From Methylocapsa acidiphila B2 (GTDB lineage Bacteria; Pseudomonadota; Alphaproteobacteria; Rhizobiales; Beijerinckiaceae), in assembly GCF_000427445.1 (NCBI RefSeq), contig NZ_KE386496.1:3326004-3390003 (forward strand): DNA of 64,000 bases. The letters are read 5' to 3'. How positions within the stretch are numbered: position 1 is the stretch's first letter; every line of letters starts with the position of its first letter. The notes under the pieces are model-generated. The model was not told where the DNA came from and did not search any database. It worked only from the letters and a program-made list of their open reading frames with translations. Both the position numbers and the translations under genes were made by a program. Below are positions 44,153-54,516 of this stretch, piece by piece.

Positions 44153-44995
44153 TCAACCGAGGATCGCCTTGTGATGCGCAATATGGTCGGCCACGAAAGT
44201 GGAAATGAAATAATAGCCGTGATCGTAGCCTTCATGACGGCGCAGCGTCAGCTTCTGCCCGGCTTTCGCGCAAGCGGCCTCGAAGAGATGCGGATGCAAT
44301 TCGCGCTCGAGGAATTGGTCCTTCAGGCCTTGGTCGATCAAGATCGGCGCCAAGCGGCGGCCGGACTCGATGAGCGCCGTCGCATCCCATTCCGCCCAGG
44401 CTTTGCGATCGGAACCGAGATAGTTCGAGAAAGCTTTCTCGCCCCAGGGACATGAGGAAGGCGCGACGATCGGCGCGAAAGCCGAGACGGAATGGAATTT
44501 GTCTGGATTTCTCAAGGCTGTGACGAGAGCGCCATGGCCGCCCATCGAATGGCCGAATATCCCCCACCGCGCCGGATCAACGGGGAAATGCGCTTCAATA
44601 TAGGATGGCAATTCGCTCGCGACATAGGAGCCCATCCGATAAGCCTCGCGCCAGGGCTCGGCCGTGGCGTCGAGATAGAAGCCGGCGCCCTGCCCGAAAT
44701 CCCAGCTCGCGTCGTCGCCCGGATAGCGGCGATCGCGCGGCGAGGTATCCGACGCGACCAGCACATAGCCGACCTTCGCCGCGTGCTGCTGCGCGCCCGC
44801 CTTCACGATGAAGGTTTCCTCGGTGCAGGTCAGTCCGGCGAGATAAAGAAGCGCAGGCGCCTTGCGGTCGCCGAGCCCTTCCGGAACAAAGACCGAGAAG
44901 CGCATGTCGCCGCCAATCTCTTTCGAGGAATGGCGATAGAATCCAACCTCGCCGCCAAAGCAGCGATGCCGGCTGATCTCAACGGGCGCGGACAT
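44153..44995 (-). CDS. fghA: S-formylglutathione hydrolase
   Basis: A 280-residue esterase D-type hydrolase releasing formate and glutathione from S-formylglutathione. Features: RHRCFGGEVGFYRHSSKEIG-type start (read as SRHRCFGGEVGFYRHSS), PALLYLAGLTCTEETFIVKA (about 50), the nucleophile elbow GIFGHSMGGHGALV (Ser about 148), Asp in ILIDQGLKDQFL and His in RHEGYDHGYYF (about 256). It follows the dehydrogenase gene with a one-base start/stop overlap at 44995, so both steps of GSH-dependent formaldehyde oxidation are translated from one message. Confidence 0.95.
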   Translation of the reverse strand: MSAPVEISRHRCFGGEVGFYRHSSKEIGGDMRFSVFVPEGLGDRKAPALLYLAGLTCTEETFIVKAGAQQHAAKVGYVLVASDTSPRDRRYPGDDASWDFGQGAGFYLDATAEPWREAYRMGSYVASELPSYIEAHFPVDPARWGIFGHSMGGHGALVTALRNPDKFHSVSAFAPIVAPSSCPWGEKAFSNYLGSDRKAWAEWDATALIESGRRLAPILIDQGLKDQFLERELHPHLFEAACAKAGQKLTLRRHEGYDHGYYFISTFVADHIAHHKAILG

Positions 44996-46107
44996 CAGAA
45001 CTCCACCACGGCGCGGATCGACTTGCCTTCGTGCATCAAGTCGAAACCTTCGTTAATCTTGTCGAGCGGCAACTTATGGGTGATGAGATCGTCGATATTG
45101 ATTTTGCCGTCCATATACCAATCGACGATGCGCGGCACGTCGGTGCGCCCGCGGGCTCCGCCGAAGGCTGAACCCTTCCAGACGCGTCCGGTGACGAGCT
45201 GGAAGGGCCGCGTCTGGATTTCGGCGCCGGCGGCCGCGACGCCGATGATGATGCTCTGTCCCCACCCCTTGTGGCAACATTCGAGCGCCTGACGCATCAC
45301 AGTGACATTGCCGGTGCAATCGAACGTATAATCTGCCCCGCCCTTGGTGAGATCGACGAGATAAGGGACGATGTCCTTGCCGCCGAGCTCCTTCGGATTG
45401 ACGAAGTCCGTCATGCCGAACTTCTCCGCGATGGCCTTCTTCGAGTCGTTGATGTCGACGCCGACAATCTGGTCGGCTCCGATGAGCCGAAGGCCTTGAA
45501 TCACATTGAGGCCTATGCCGCCGAGGCCAAAGACCACAGCGCGGCAACCGACCTCCGCCCGCGCCGTCCAAATGACCGCGCCGACGCCCGTCGTGACGCC
45601 GCAGCCGATATAACAGACTTTGTCGAATGGAGCGTCTTCGCGGATTTTCGCAAGCGCGATTTCCGGCGCCACAATATAGTTCGAGAAGGTCGAAGTGCCC
45701 ATGTAGTGGTAGATGGGCTTGCCTTTATAGCTGAACCGCGACGTGCCGTCCGGCATCAGGCCCTTGCCCTGCGTTGCGCGAATCTTCTGACAGAGATTGG
45801 TCTTTTGGGAGAGGCAATATTCGCACTCGCGGCATTCCGGCGTATAGAGCGGAATGACGTGGTCGCCCTTCTTCAGCGAGGTGACGCCCGGCCCCACGTC
45901 GACGACGACGCCCGCGCCCTCATGGCCAAGCACGCTTGGGAAAATCCCCTCCGAATCAAGCCCCGACAGAGTGTAGGCGTCGGTATGGCAGATCCCAGTC
46001 GCCTTGATCTCGACCAAAACTTCGCCTTCACGGGGTCCATCAAGGTCGAGTTCGACGATCTCGAGCGGTTTCTTAGCTTCAAAGGCGACGGCTGCGCGCG
46101 TTTTCAT
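44995..46107 (-). CDS. frmA: S-(hydroxymethyl)glutathione dehydrogenase (class III alcohol dehydrogenase)
   Basis: A 370-residue zinc enzyme that oxidises S-(hydroxymethyl)glutathione with NAD+ to S-formylglutathione. The catalytic zinc site includes [14 protein letters not shown] (Cys about 39) and [13 protein letters not shown] (His/Glu about 61). The structural zinc site is [19 protein letters not shown] (four Cys, about 89-107). The NAD fold is [20 protein letters not shown] (about 192). The sequence [14 protein letters not shown] is typical of class III. With fghA it forms a formaldehyde detoxification or dissimilation operon, expected in a methylotroph. Confidence 0.95.
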   Translation of the reverse strand: MKTRAAVAFEAKKPLEIVELDLDGPREGEVLVEIKATGICHTDAYTLSGLDSEGIFPSVLGHEGAGVVVDVGPGVTSLKKGDHVIPLYTPECRECEYCLSQKTNLCQKIRATQGKGLMPDGTSRFSYKGKPIYHYMGTSTFSNYIVAPEIALAKIREDAPFDKVCYIGCGVTTGVGAVIWTARAEVGCRAVVFGLGGIGLNVIQGLRLIGADQIVGVDINDSKKAIAEKFGMTDFVNPKELGGKDIVPYLVDLTKGGADYTFDCTGNVTVMRQALECCHKGWGQSIIIGVAAAGAEIQTRPFQLVTGRVWKGSAFGGARGRTDVPRIVDWYMDGKINIDDLITHKLPLDKINEGFDLMHEGKSIRAVVEF

Positions 46108-46514
46108 GATTATCTGCCTCCGGCGAGATCGGATCTCGGATTTCTTGGCGCATGTCCGCGCGGGGTCGCATGGAAAAGGGCGAGATCCATGCGACGAAAA
46201 CTTGCTACGGCGTTCGCGCGGAACGACTTAGCGCGCCTTGGCGTGAGCGGCAATAGGCTCGGTGGCGGCGTCTTTTCAGCCTTCAGTGGCGTTACGGCGC
46301 CAAAATTGACCGTCCGCTTCGCTTTAATTTCAGTCGTCGAAAGCTCTGGGTTGAATTTCCGCTGAGCTGCATTTCCCCGAAAGGTCGAAAGCCTAAATTC
46401 AAACTGGATCGCGACTCGCGCGGGCTTCCTTGAGCCGGAGGCCGAGAAGCCCTATCTCAACGCTTTGCCTCCGCCGGCCGACCGGCGCGCGCTGCGCCAT
46501 TGTCAGGAATGAGA
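46108..46514. other. Divergent spacer upstream of frmA and gltX
   Basis: About 400 bp. It must hold the promoters of both genes; I cannot place -35/-10 boxes with confidence. Bases about 46,396-46,508 (plus strand) read as an open, coding-like frame ending in [31 protein letters not shown]. This could be a gene remnant or chance. Confidence 0.35.
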
Positions 46515-47879
46515 ATGCCCCACCCCATCGTCCGTTTCGCCCCCTCGCCGACGGGCCATATTCATATTGGCAATGCGCGGACGGCGCTTTTGAACTTCCT
46601 TTACGCCAAAAAGCATCGCGGCGAATTCATCTTGCGTTTCGACGACACCGATCTGGAACGCTCGCGGGAGGAATATGCGCAGGCGATCGAGGTCGATCTC
46701 GCCTGGCTTGGCGTCGCGCCGAACGCCATTTTTCGTCAATCGGAGCGGATCGCGCTTTACCATGCCGCCGCCGAGGCGCTTCGCGCCGCCGGAAGGCTGT
46801 ACCCCTGTTACGAGACCGCCGAAGAGCTCGAGCGCAAGCGCAAGCGCCAGCAGGCGCGCGGCCAGCCGCCGGTTTATGACCGGGCCGCTCTCGAGCTTTC
46901 CGCCGCGGATCGCGCCCGGCTCGAAGCGGAGGGCCGCAAGCCGCATTGGAGGTTCAAGCTCGAGCATAAGACGGTCCGCTGGAACGATCTGGTGCGCGGC
47001 GAGAGCCATATCGACTCCGCCTCCCTCTCGGATCCGGTGCTTTTGCGCGAGGACGGCAGCTATCTCTACACATTGCCGTCGGTCGTCGACGATCTCGACC
47101 GCAGGGTCAATCTGATCATCCGCGGCGAAGATCATGTGACCAATACGGCCGTGCAAATCCAGCTCTTCGAGGCTCTGATCGCCCATCGCGGCGGCGCCGG
47201 CGCGGTCCCGAATTTCGCGCATCACAATCTCTTGTCTTCCGCGAGCGGCGAAGGCCTGTCGAAACGCACGGGCGCGCTCTCGATCGGCAGCTTGCGCGAG
47301 CAGGGCTTGGAATCGCTCGCCGTCGCCGCCGCCGCGGTCCTGATCGGCTCGGCGGTCGCGCTGCATCCCGTGGCCAGCCTCGACGAACTCGCTGCCGCGC
47401 TCGACCTCGGCCAGATATCCCGCACGCAGACCCGCTTCGATCCAGCGGAGCTTGCGAACCTCTCCGCGCGCACCTTGCACGGCTTGAGCTTCGAGGCGGT
47501 GCGCGACCGGCTCGCGGCGCATGACATTGCCGGCTATAAGGCGGGCGCTTTCTGGCTCGCCGTGCGGGGGAATCTCGCCAGTTTTCTCGATGTCGTCGAT
47601 TGGTGGCGCGTGGTCGATGGCGAAATCCAGCCGGTCGCCGAGGACGCCGAATTTCTCGAGCAGGCGCGCAATGTCCTTCCCGAGGAGCCTTGGGACGAGA
47701 AGAGCTGGGCGGCTTGGACGAAGGTCTTAAAAGATCAGACCGGCCGCAAGGGAAGGGCCTTGTTTCATCCGCTGCGCCTCGCCCTGACCGGACAGGAGAC
47801 GGGGCCGGAGCTCGCCGTCCTCCTGCCGCTCATCGGCAAGGTCAAAGCGTCGGCCCGACTCTCCGGACGCGTCGCCTGA
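46515..47879 (+). CDS. gltX: Glutamate--tRNA ligase
   Basis: A 454-residue class I synthetase. The HIGH motif lies in [20 protein letters not shown] (about 7-26), the zinc-binding-like loop is degenerate ([15 protein letters not shown]), and the KMSKS-type motif is [18 protein letters not shown] (about 238-255). The anticodon-binding C-terminal part is present to GRVA, so this is full-length GltX rather than the short glutamyl-Q-tRNA(Asp) synthetase. Alphaproteobacteria often carry two gltX copies; which one this is cannot be told. CAGGA six bases upstream supports ATG 46515, with ATG 46509 an alternative. Its 3' end overlaps the convergent DUF2865 gene by 38 bp. Confidence 0.92.
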   Translation: MPHPIVRFAPSPTGHIHIGNARTALLNFLYAKKHRGEFILRFDDTDLERSREEYAQAIEVDLAWLGVAPNAIFRQSERIALYHAAAEALRAAGRLYPCYETAEELERKRKRQQARGQPPVYDRAALELSAADRARLEAEGRKPHWRFKLEHKTVRWNDLVRGESHIDSASLSDPVLLREDGSYLYTLPSVVDDLDRRVNLIIRGEDHVTNTAVQIQLFEALIAHRGGAGAVPNFAHHNLLSSASGEGLSKRTGALSIGSLREQGLESLAVAAAAVLIGSAVALHPVASLDELAAALDLGQISRTQTRFDPAELANLSARTLHGLSFEAVRDRLAAHDIAGYKAGAFWLAVRGNLASFLDVVDWWRVVDGEIQPVAEDAEFLEQARNVLPEEPWDEKSWAAWTKVLKDQTGRKGRALFHPLRLALTGQETGPELAVLLPLIGKVKASARLSGRVA

Positions 47880-48969
47880 TTCCGTCCGGGCCGACGACGA
47901 CCTGGAATTGATCTTGATCCTTATCCGGCGCGGCGCCCGCCGGCGCGGTTTTGTCCGGATCATTCGTTGAGGCGGGCGCAGGCGCTGGGCCTTGCTTCGA
48001 CCGCTTCTTGCCCTCGGCTGTGGGCGCGGAGAGTTCCGCCGATTTTTCCTCGGTGACGATCACGTCGCCTCGGTGATCCGGGCCGATGAGGCGCTCCGCG
48101 CCGGCGAGCGCCTGCGCCCAGGATTCGTCCGGCGGCTTGCAGGTGCAGGACGGCTCGAATTTCCTCTGGAACTTCAAGGCGTTCGGCAAATCGGAATAGG
48201 CGCTGCCATTATCGATCGAGACGGCCGTGCTGATCTCGCTATATGGGGCGCGCGTATAGACGCTGACGTCGGCGTTGGGGCAGAGGGCCTGGCACAGATT
48301 GCTCAGTTCGTCCGCCGGATGGCGCGCCGAATAGGGAAGCGGAAAATAGCCGCCGTCGCAACTGCGCACGCAGACCGCCTGCGATCCGCCATGCGCCGTC
48401 TGTTCTTCGCCGGGCAGGGGCTGCTCGTCGAACGGCTCGGGAACCTGCGTGGGCGGTCGATTGGGTAGCAAAGCGCCGCCAAAAAGCTGCTCGAAGAAAT
48501 TGCGCGGCTGGGCCTGCGGCTGCGCCGCGGCCTGGGCGCCGCCGCGGCAATAGGCGTTGTAGCGGGCGATCAACGCTTGTTTCTCGGGCGAGGGGGCCGA
48601 TTGCGCGGCCTGAATCTGGGCGATTGTTGCCTGCATTTGGCCGATTTGGGCGTTGAGGCCTGGGCATGGGGCCGGTAGGGGCGGGCCGAAGATAACTTGC
48701 GGCCGGTTGCAGCCGAGCGAGCGCGCATAGGCGATCGTCCGGTCGAGGTCGGCCTTGAGTTTCGGCGAGGCGCCTGCGCTGCGGCTGGGACGCGCCGGAT
48801 GAGTCTGATCAAAGGCCGCAATCTCGGCGGAAAGTCTTGTGCAGTCGATGGGTTGAGCAAGAGCTTCGCCATGCCCGAAAAGGACCGCCGCAAGCGCGAT
48901 CCAAAAGCCGGCGGGGCGTCGCCCAGCGCTCTTGGCGGCCGCGCGGCGAACTTCGGGCAGATTGATCAT
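47842..48969 (-). CDS. DUF2865 exported protein
   Basis: From ATG 48969 ([19 protein letters not shown]) there are 375 residues. A signal segment ([18 protein letters not shown]) precedes the mature part starting [11 protein letters not shown]. The DUF2865 core shows [48 protein letters not shown] (about 198-215), [20 protein letters not shown] and [10 protein letters not shown], with many paired cysteines. The tail is Lys/Pro/Asp-rich. It is probably a periplasmic or cell-envelope protein of unknown function, frequent in Hyphomicrobiales. An ATG at 49005 is also possible. Confidence 0.8.
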   Translation of the reverse strand: MINLPEVRRAAAKSAGRRPAGFWIALAAVLFGHGEALAQPIDCTRLSAEIAAFDQTHPARPSRSAGASPKLKADLDRTIAYARSLGCNRPQVIFGPPLPAPCPGLNAQIGQMQATIAQIQAAQSAPSPEKQALIARYNAYCRGGAQAAAQPQAQPRNFFEQLFGGALLPNRPPTQVPEPFDEQPLPGEEQTAHGGSQAVCVRSCDGGYFPLPYSARHPADELSNLCQALCPNADVSVYTRAPYSEISTAVSIDNGSAYSDLPNALKFQRKFEPSCTCKPPDESWAQALAGAERLIGPDHRGDVIVTEEKSAELSAPTAEGKKRSKQGPAPAPASTNDPDKTAPAGAAPDKDQDQFQVVVGPDGIRRRVRRVGPTL

Positions 48970-49248
48970 GACAATGCTTCTCGCGCCATTTCGCCGATTT
49001 GTCATCCCATGGTGGTGTTATCATGGCCATGTGCGGATTTCGTTCGCAAGATCACGCCGCCTTTGGAAGAAAAAATCCAAGGCAGGGGAAGCAATCGAGT
49101 TTTTTCAGCGAGAACGGAATCGAAAAGCCGGAGTCTGCTTTTCGGTCTTGGCCTCGCCGCGAAATCTCGGGGAGGCGCGGGGGGATCCCTTTCATTCCGG
49201 TTCGAGTTTGACCATATCTGCGCTGCAAATTCAGAAAGAAGAGCGCCA

Positions 49249-49779
49249 ATGTCCTTTTCAAAATATCGCTTTTTGGTCATGGGGTGCGCGGCTCTGGTCG
49301 TCATCGGCGCGTCGAGATCCGCCCTCGCGGCTTCCGACGAGCCTGACCTGATCATGCGCAGGTCGACCGTCTTCAACCTCCTGACCCCGAACGACAAATT
49401 GGCGACCTATGGCATTGACGATCCGCTCGTGGACGGGGTCGCTTGCCATTTCACCGTGCCGGAAAAGGGCGGACTTTCGGGCATGTTCGGGGTCGCCGAG
49501 GAGGTTTCAGACGTCTCGCTGGCCTGCCGCCAATATGGGCCGATCAAGTTCAAGGAAAAATTTTCACAGGGAGACGTGGTCTTCACCGAGCGCCGCTCCT
49601 TCTTTTTCAAAAAGATGCAGATCGTGCGCGGCTGCGACGTCAAGCGCAATGTGCTGATTTACATGGTCTATACGGACAAACTCTTCGAGGGCTCGCCGAA
49701 GAACTCGACCTCGACGGTCCCGGTCGAGCCTTGGGGCGGAACCGACGTGCCCAAATGCGCCGATTGGACCAAAGGCTAA
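49249..49779 (+). CDS. CreA-family periplasmic protein
   Basis: A 176-residue protein. The signal peptide is MSFSKYRFLVMGCAALVVIG up to SALAASDEPD. The CreA domain follows with DGVACHFTVPEKGGLSGMFG (about 63), VSLACRQYGPIKF (about 90) and MVYTDKLFEGSPKNSTSTVP (about 140). CreA proteins are widespread, of unknown biochemical role. ATG 49249 is preceded by GAAAGAAGAG. The family call is firm because of the GVACHFT and SLACRQ motifs. Confidence 0.9.
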   Translation: MSFSKYRFLVMGCAALVVIGASRSALAASDEPDLIMRRSTVFNLLTPNDKLATYGIDDPLVDGVACHFTVPEKGGLSGMFGVAEEVSDVSLACRQYGPIKFKEKFSQGDVVFTERRSFFFKKMQIVRGCDVKRNVLIYMVYTDKLFEGSPKNSTSTVPVEPWGGTDVPKCADWTKG

Positions 49780-49970
49780 GCGACTTTGTCTGTTGGAGAT
49801 TGCTTGGAAACTCCGTTCGCCTCGTCCTCAGGAAGCCAATTCGGATGAAATGGTCGTCTCGACGGCGTGAGGCGAGCGCTTAAGCTGACGCCCTCGTGGT
49901 TCGAGACGGCCTTTCAAAACCGAGCCGCGCCGATTACGAACAATTTTAGAATCTGATCTCGGCCAGTCGC

Positions 49971-50300
49971 CTACTCGCCGCAGGCCACGAGATAGGAGCC
50001 TGGCCGAATATCGGCCGCGCGGTTCGCATCGATCGATTGGGCCATGTTCTCGGCTGGGCCATAGGACTTGGAGGCGGCGAGACCATGCGCCTCGCACCAG
50101 GCGTCTGCGACGACCATGCCGCAGGCCGATTTTTCCGACAGGCAGTTGTGCAACCCATAGCCGTCGTCCGGCGGGATGATGAGAATATGGCTTTCCTCGG
50201 CCCGCGCCGAGACGCCGAGAGCGAAGCCGGTCAGCACGCCGCCAATCACGAAAAGCACGATGCGAAACAGCTTGCGGCGATCAGCGGTACATATCGACAT
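49971..50300 (-). CDS. Small secreted cysteine-containing protein, unknown
   Basis: A 109-residue protein with a basic N-terminus and hydrophobic core (LFRIVLFVIGGVLTGFALGV, cut near ARAEE). The mature part of about 75 residues has four cysteines (HNCLSEKSACGMVVADAWCE and LVACGE) that may form two disulfides. It ends GSYLVACGE. I do not recognise a family. The codon pattern and signal argue that it is real. It is flanked by empty DNA and read convergently with the CreA-type gene. Confidence 0.6.
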   Translation of the reverse strand: MSICTADRRKLFRIVLFVIGGVLTGFALGVSARAEESHILIIPPDDGYGLHNCLSEKSACGMVVADAWCEAHGLAASKSYGPAENMAQSIDANRAADIRPGSYLVACGE

Positions 50301-50585
50301 GGCGAACTCGACTGTTGGACGAAAGCGACGTAAGGGACTCTGTCGAAAGCGCTTGAAAAAAGCGTTAACTCAGGCGAACCACTCCGCTTCCGAGGGAAGC
50401 GCTTGACGGGACGAGCGTTCAGCGCGCATAATTTCGTTATGACGAGACTGATCGGCGCGCGCCGGCCCAATTCGGCGACGATCATTATTTGTATCGGCTA
50501 GCCTTGCCGCTGGCTGGAGCCGTCTTGTCCTCTTGAAGAGTTCGACCTCGACACCCCAGGCAGCGCCGGCGCTCAAGGGGAAGAC

Positions 50586-51932
50586 ATGTCGCTGCGGCTC
50601 TATAATACGCTGACCCGCCAGAAGCAGATTTTCGAGCCGATCGATCGCTCGAACGTCCGGCTCTATGCCTGCGGCCCGACGGTCTACGACCATCTCCACA
50701 TCGGCAATGGGCGGATGCTGATCGTCTTTGACGTCCTGTTCCGGCTGTTGCGCCATGCCTTTGGCGACACCCACGTCAAATATGTCCGCAACATCACCGA
50801 CGTGGACGACAAGATCAATGCGCGGGCGGCGGAGCGCGGCGTCGACATCAGCGTGCTGACCGATGAGATGACGGCGATCTTTCACGAGGACGCCGCCGCC
50901 TTGGGGTGCTTGCCGCCGAGCGTCGAGCCGCGCGCGACCAAGCATATGGCGGAGATGATCGCGATCATCGAAAGGCTGCTTGCGAACGGCCACGCCTATG
51001 CAGCGGAAGGCCATGTGCTGTTCGACGTTCCCTCCATGCCGGATTACGGCAAGCTCTCCAAGCGCCCGCTCGATGACATGATCGCCGGCGCGCGGGTTGA
51101 GGTCGCGCCCTATAAGCGCGGGCCGATGGATTTCGTCTTGTGGAAGCCGTCGGCCCCGAACGAGCCGGGCTGGGAGAGCCCCTGGGGCCGGGGGCGGCCC
51201 GGCTGGCATATCGAATGCTCGGCCATGAGCTGGAAACATTTGGGCGAGATTTTCGACATTCACGGCGGCGGCATAGATCTCGTCTTTCCACATCATGAGA
51301 ACGAGGTGGCGCAGACCTGCTCGGCCTTCGGCCATGAGGTGATGGCCAATGTCTGGATGCACAACGGCCATCTCCAGGTCGAGGGCGAGAAAATGTCCAA
51401 GAGCCTGGGGAATTTCGTGACCATTCACGAGCTGTTGCATAGCGACAAGTTCGGCGGGCGCTCATGGCCCGGCGAAGTGTTGCGGCTCGCGATGTTGCGC
51501 ACGCACTACCGGCAGCCAATCGATTTTACGGTGAAGGCGCTGGAGGAGGCGGAAAAGATCTTGCTCGATTGGGGACGCACTTACGCGGATATTGCGACTG
51601 AGCCGCCGAGCGAGGAATTTATCGAAGCCTTGAGCGATGATCTCAACACGCCGAGGGCGATCGCCGAGCTTCATTCCCTGAAGGGGTGTCGGCCGGGCGC
51701 TCTTCGCAGCGGTCTGGACTTGCTTGGCGTTCGGCAATGGGACGCACATGCGACTTCATCCGATCTTGCTATTCCTAAGGTTGAAATCGAGACCTACATT
51801 GCGCGTCGCCTCGCCGCGCGCAAAGACAAGAACTGGGCGGAGTCCGACCGCATCCGCGACGAGCTCGACGCGATGGGCGTAGCTCTCAAGGACAACAAGG
51901 ACGGCACGACGTCCTGGGAGCCCAAGCGATGA
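50586..51932 (+). CDS. cysS: Cysteine--tRNA ligase
   Basis: A 448-residue class I synthetase. The HIGH-type motif and zinc cysteine are in [18 protein letters not shown] (about 27-44). Further zinc ligands lie in [14 protein letters not shown] (Cys about 208) and [12 protein letters not shown] (about 236). KMSKS is in [13 protein letters not shown] (about 268). The C-terminal DALR region is slightly shorter than usual but keeps [20 protein letters not shown]. The ATGA overlap with the GNAT gene indicates cotranscription. Confidence 0.95.
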   Translation: MSLRLYNTLTRQKQIFEPIDRSNVRLYACGPTVYDHLHIGNGRMLIVFDVLFRLLRHAFGDTHVKYVRNITDVDDKINARAAERGVDISVLTDEMTAIFHEDAAALGCLPPSVEPRATKHMAEMIAIIERLLANGHAYAAEGHVLFDVPSMPDYGKLSKRPLDDMIAGARVEVAPYKRGPMDFVLWKPSAPNEPGWESPWGRGRPGWHIECSAMSWKHLGEIFDIHGGGIDLVFPHHENEVAQTCSAFGHEVMANVWMHNGHLQVEGEKMSKSLGNFVTIHELLHSDKFGGRSWPGEVLRLAMLRTHYRQPIDFTVKALEEAEKILLDWGRTYADIATEPPSEEFIEALSDDLNTPRAIAELHSLKGCRPGALRSGLDLLGVRQWDAHATSSDLAIPKVEIETYIARRLAARKDKNWAESDRIRDELDAMGVALKDNKDGTTSWEPKR

Positions 51933-52441
51933 ACGCCCGCGCCGTCCCCAAGCCTTCGCTGCGGCCCTATCTTCCCGCCGACCTGCCGCTTCTCGCCGAG
52001 ATCAGGCTCGCGTCCATAGAAGAATTGACCGTCGAGGATTATGACGAGGCGCAGCGCGCCGCTTGGGCTTCCGCCGCCGAAGATGAAGCCGCGCTCGCCG
52101 AAACGCTCAAGAAGGGCTTGAGCCTGGTCGCGCTGATGGAAGGCTCGCCCGTCGGCTTCGTCGTCCTGCTGGATGGCGGCCTGATCGACCAGCTCTATGT
52201 TCATCCAGCGGTCGCGCGGAGCGGCGTCGCAAGCGCTCTCCTGGATGCGGTCGAGAAGCTCGCCCGCGCGCGAGCGCTGCCGACGCTGTTGGTCGACGCC
52301 AGCGACACCGCAAGACCTCTATTCGAGAAGCTCGGCTTCACCGCCGAGCGCCGCAACACGATCTCTCTTGACGGCGAATGGTTCGGCAACACGCGCATGA
52401 AAAAAACCCTGTCGCCGCAAACGCCGGACCTGCGGTCATGA
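51929..52441 (+). CDS. GNAT-family N-acetyltransferase
   Basis: A 170-residue acetyltransferase. Motif A is [20 protein letters not shown] (about 87-106; a V-x2-R-x-G-x-A acetyl-CoA loop), followed by [20 protein letters not shown] (about 120). The C-terminus ([18 protein letters not shown]) is typical. It overlaps cysS by 4 bp upstream and cimA by 4 bp downstream, so it sits in one operon between them. Substrate unknown. Confidence 0.88.
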   Translation: MNARAVPKPSLRPYLPADLPLLAEIRLASIEELTVEDYDEAQRAAWASAAEDEAALAETLKKGLSLVALMEGSPVGFVVLLDGGLIDQLYVHPAVARSGVASALLDAVEKLARARALPTLLVDASDTARPLFEKLGFTAERRNTISLDGEWFGNTRMKKTLSPQTPDLRS

Positions 52442-54033
52442 CGCGCGAAAGACTCTATCTCTTCGACACGACCTTGCGCGATGGCGCGCAAACCACGGGC
52501 GTCGATTTCTCCCTCGCCGACAAGCGCCATATCGCCGCGATGTTGGATAGTCTCGGACTCGATTATATCGAGGGCGGCTATCCGGGCGCCAATCCGCTCG
52601 ACACGGAGTTTTTCGCGAGCAGGCCGAAGCTGCATCATGCCCGCTTCGCGGCCTTCGGGATGACCAAGCGGGCCGGGCGTTCGGCGGGCAATGATCCGGG
52701 CGTCGCGAGCCTGCTCGCCGCCGACGCCGATTCGATCACCTATGTCGCCAAGGCCTGGGATTATCAGGTCCATGTTGCGCTCGGCTGCACGCTCGAGGAA
52801 AATCTCGAATCGATCGTCCAGTCGATCGAGGCGGCGCGGAGCAAGGGGCGTGAAGCCTTGCTCGATTGCGAGCATTTCTTCGACGGGTTCAAGGCGAACC
52901 CCGACTACGCGCTCCAATGCGCCAAGGCGGCCTATGAGGCCGGAGCGCGCTGGATCGTGCTCTGCGACACCAATGGCGGGACGCTGCCGCATGAGATCGA
53001 GCGCATCGTCGCCGAGGCCGCGCTCCATGTGCCGGGCGCGCATCTCGGCGTCCACGCGCATAATGACACGGAGAACGCGGTCGCCAATTCGCTCGCCGCG
53101 GTGCGCGCGGGCGCGCGGCAGATCCAGGGCACGCTAAACGGGCTCGGCGAGCGCTGCGGCAACGCCAATCTCGTCTCGCTGATTCCTACATTATTGCTGA
53201 AGCCGGATTTCGCCGAGCATTTCGAGATCGGAGTGCCGTTCGAGAAACTCGCGAGCCTCACAAAGATCAGCCATACGCTCGATGAATTGCTGAACCGCGC
53301 CCCGAACCGCCACGCGCCTTACGTCGGCGCCTCGGCCTTCGCGACCAAGGCGGGCATTCACGCCTCCGCCGTCATGAAGGCGCCGCGCACTTACGAGCAT
53401 GTGGCGCCGGAAAGCGTCGGCAATAAGCGCAGGCTTCTTGTCTCCGACCAGGCCGGCAAGTCCAATATTCTCGCCGAGCTGGAGCGGATCGGCGTGCGCC
53501 TCGACAAGGACGACCGGCGCGTCACAACCCTGCTTGAAGAGGTCAAGCAGAAGGAGGCGCTGGGCTATGCCTATGAAGGCGCCGACGCTTCCTTCGAGCT
53601 GCTCGCCCGAAGGGCGCTCGGCGAGGCGCCGACTTATTTCGAGGTCGAGCGTTTTCGTGTCGACGTCGAGCGCCGGCACAACGCCCAAGGCGATCTGGTG
53701 ACGGTGTCGGAAGCGACCGTGAAAGTGCGCGTCGATGGCGAGGTTTTGATTTCGGCCGCCGAGGGGGAGGGGCCGGTCAATGCGCTCGATCTCGCCTTGC
53801 GCAAGGATCTCGGCAAATATCAACGCTACATCGGCGATCTCGAGCTTGTCGATTATCGCGTGCGCGTCTTTCAAGGCGGCACCGACGCGGTGACGCGCGT
53901 CCTGATTGAATTTCGCGACGCAGGGGGCGAGTCTTGGTCGACGGTCGGGGTTTCGGCCAATATTATCGACGCCTCGTTCCAGGCGTTGACCGACGCCATC
54001 ACCTACAAATTGTTGAAATCCGGCGCGCGATAG
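52438..54033 (+). CDS. cimA: (R)-Citramalate synthase
   Basis: A 531-residue member of the LeuA/CimA family condensing acetyl-CoA and pyruvate to citramalate for isoleucine synthesis. The start FDTTLRDGAQTTGVDFSLAD (about 8-27), metal site GVHAHNDTENAVANSLAAVR (about 204) and GTLNGLGERCGNANLVSLIP identify the superfamily. The long form and C-terminal domain (LGKYQRYIGDLELVDYRVRV, about 460-480) match the second group of CimA rather than homocitrate or isopropylmalate synthases. ATG 52438 overlaps the GNAT stop. Feedback by isoleucine through the C-terminal domain is expected from the family. Confidence 0.88.
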   Translation: MTRERLYLFDTTLRDGAQTTGVDFSLADKRHIAAMLDSLGLDYIEGGYPGANPLDTEFFASRPKLHHARFAAFGMTKRAGRSAGNDPGVASLLAADADSITYVAKAWDYQVHVALGCTLEENLESIVQSIEAARSKGREALLDCEHFFDGFKANPDYALQCAKAAYEAGARWIVLCDTNGGTLPHEIERIVAEAALHVPGAHLGVHAHNDTENAVANSLAAVRAGARQIQGTLNGLGERCGNANLVSLIPTLLLKPDFAEHFEIGVPFEKLASLTKISHTLDELLNRAPNRHAPYVGASAFATKAGIHASAVMKAPRTYEHVAPESVGNKRRLLVSDQAGKSNILAELERIGVRLDKDDRRVTTLLEEVKQKEALGYAYEGADASFELLARRALGEAPTYFEVERFRVDVERRHNAQGDLVTVSEATVKVRVDGEVLISAAEGEGPVNALDLALRKDLGKYQRYIGDLELVDYRVRVFQGGTDAVTRVLIEFRDAGGESWSTVGVSANIIDASFQALTDAITYKLLKSGAR

Positions 54034-54249
54034 GCGCGCGCCCATCGACCTGCATTCTTCAGCATTGGACCGGCAGCGCCTCCGCTTTGATTTTCGGCTC
54101 GGCGCCAATGGCGGTCTTTCCGGGCTGCGCCGCCGAGCGGTTGCACGGCGCGGCGCCGCAATTCCTACTCCCCATCGCGGCGAAATGTGTTAAGCGTGTA
54201 TATGGAAGTTCAGGTCTCATGAGGCCCCTGCCCCGAAGGGAGTAGGCAA

Positions 54250-54453
54250 ATGCGTTATGTTATTCTCGCAATCTTCCTATGCGCGGTCGACGTCCCTGTC
54301 GCGTCCGCTCTGCCTATAGTCAACGCCAATGCGGTTTCCGTCTCCAAAGCGGAAGCCGTCGTTCCGGCCGCTAAGCGCAGTAAGCCGCGCGTGCATCGTC
54401 ACAGTCGCGGCTCGGGCGGAATCCATCCTTTGGTTGGAAGCGGCGACTACTAA
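54250..54453 (+). CDS. Small exported basic peptide, unknown
   Basis: A 67-residue product with a signal peptide (MRYVILAIFLCAVDVPVASA) and a basic, His/Ser/Gly-rich mature part (KRSKPRVHRHSRGSGGIHPL). GAAGGGAG lies 7 bp upstream of the start, a good ribosome-binding site. No family is recognised. The function is unknown, and its reality rests on the site and signal peptide. Confidence 0.5.
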   Translation: MRYVILAIFLCAVDVPVASALPIVNANAVSVSKAEAVVPAAKRSKPRVHRHSRGSGGIHPLVGSGDY

Positions 54454-54516
54454 ATCGGGACAGTAGCCGCAATTTCAATTTTGGCCTGGGCTGCTGCAGC
54501 GTCGGCGCGGCGGCTG

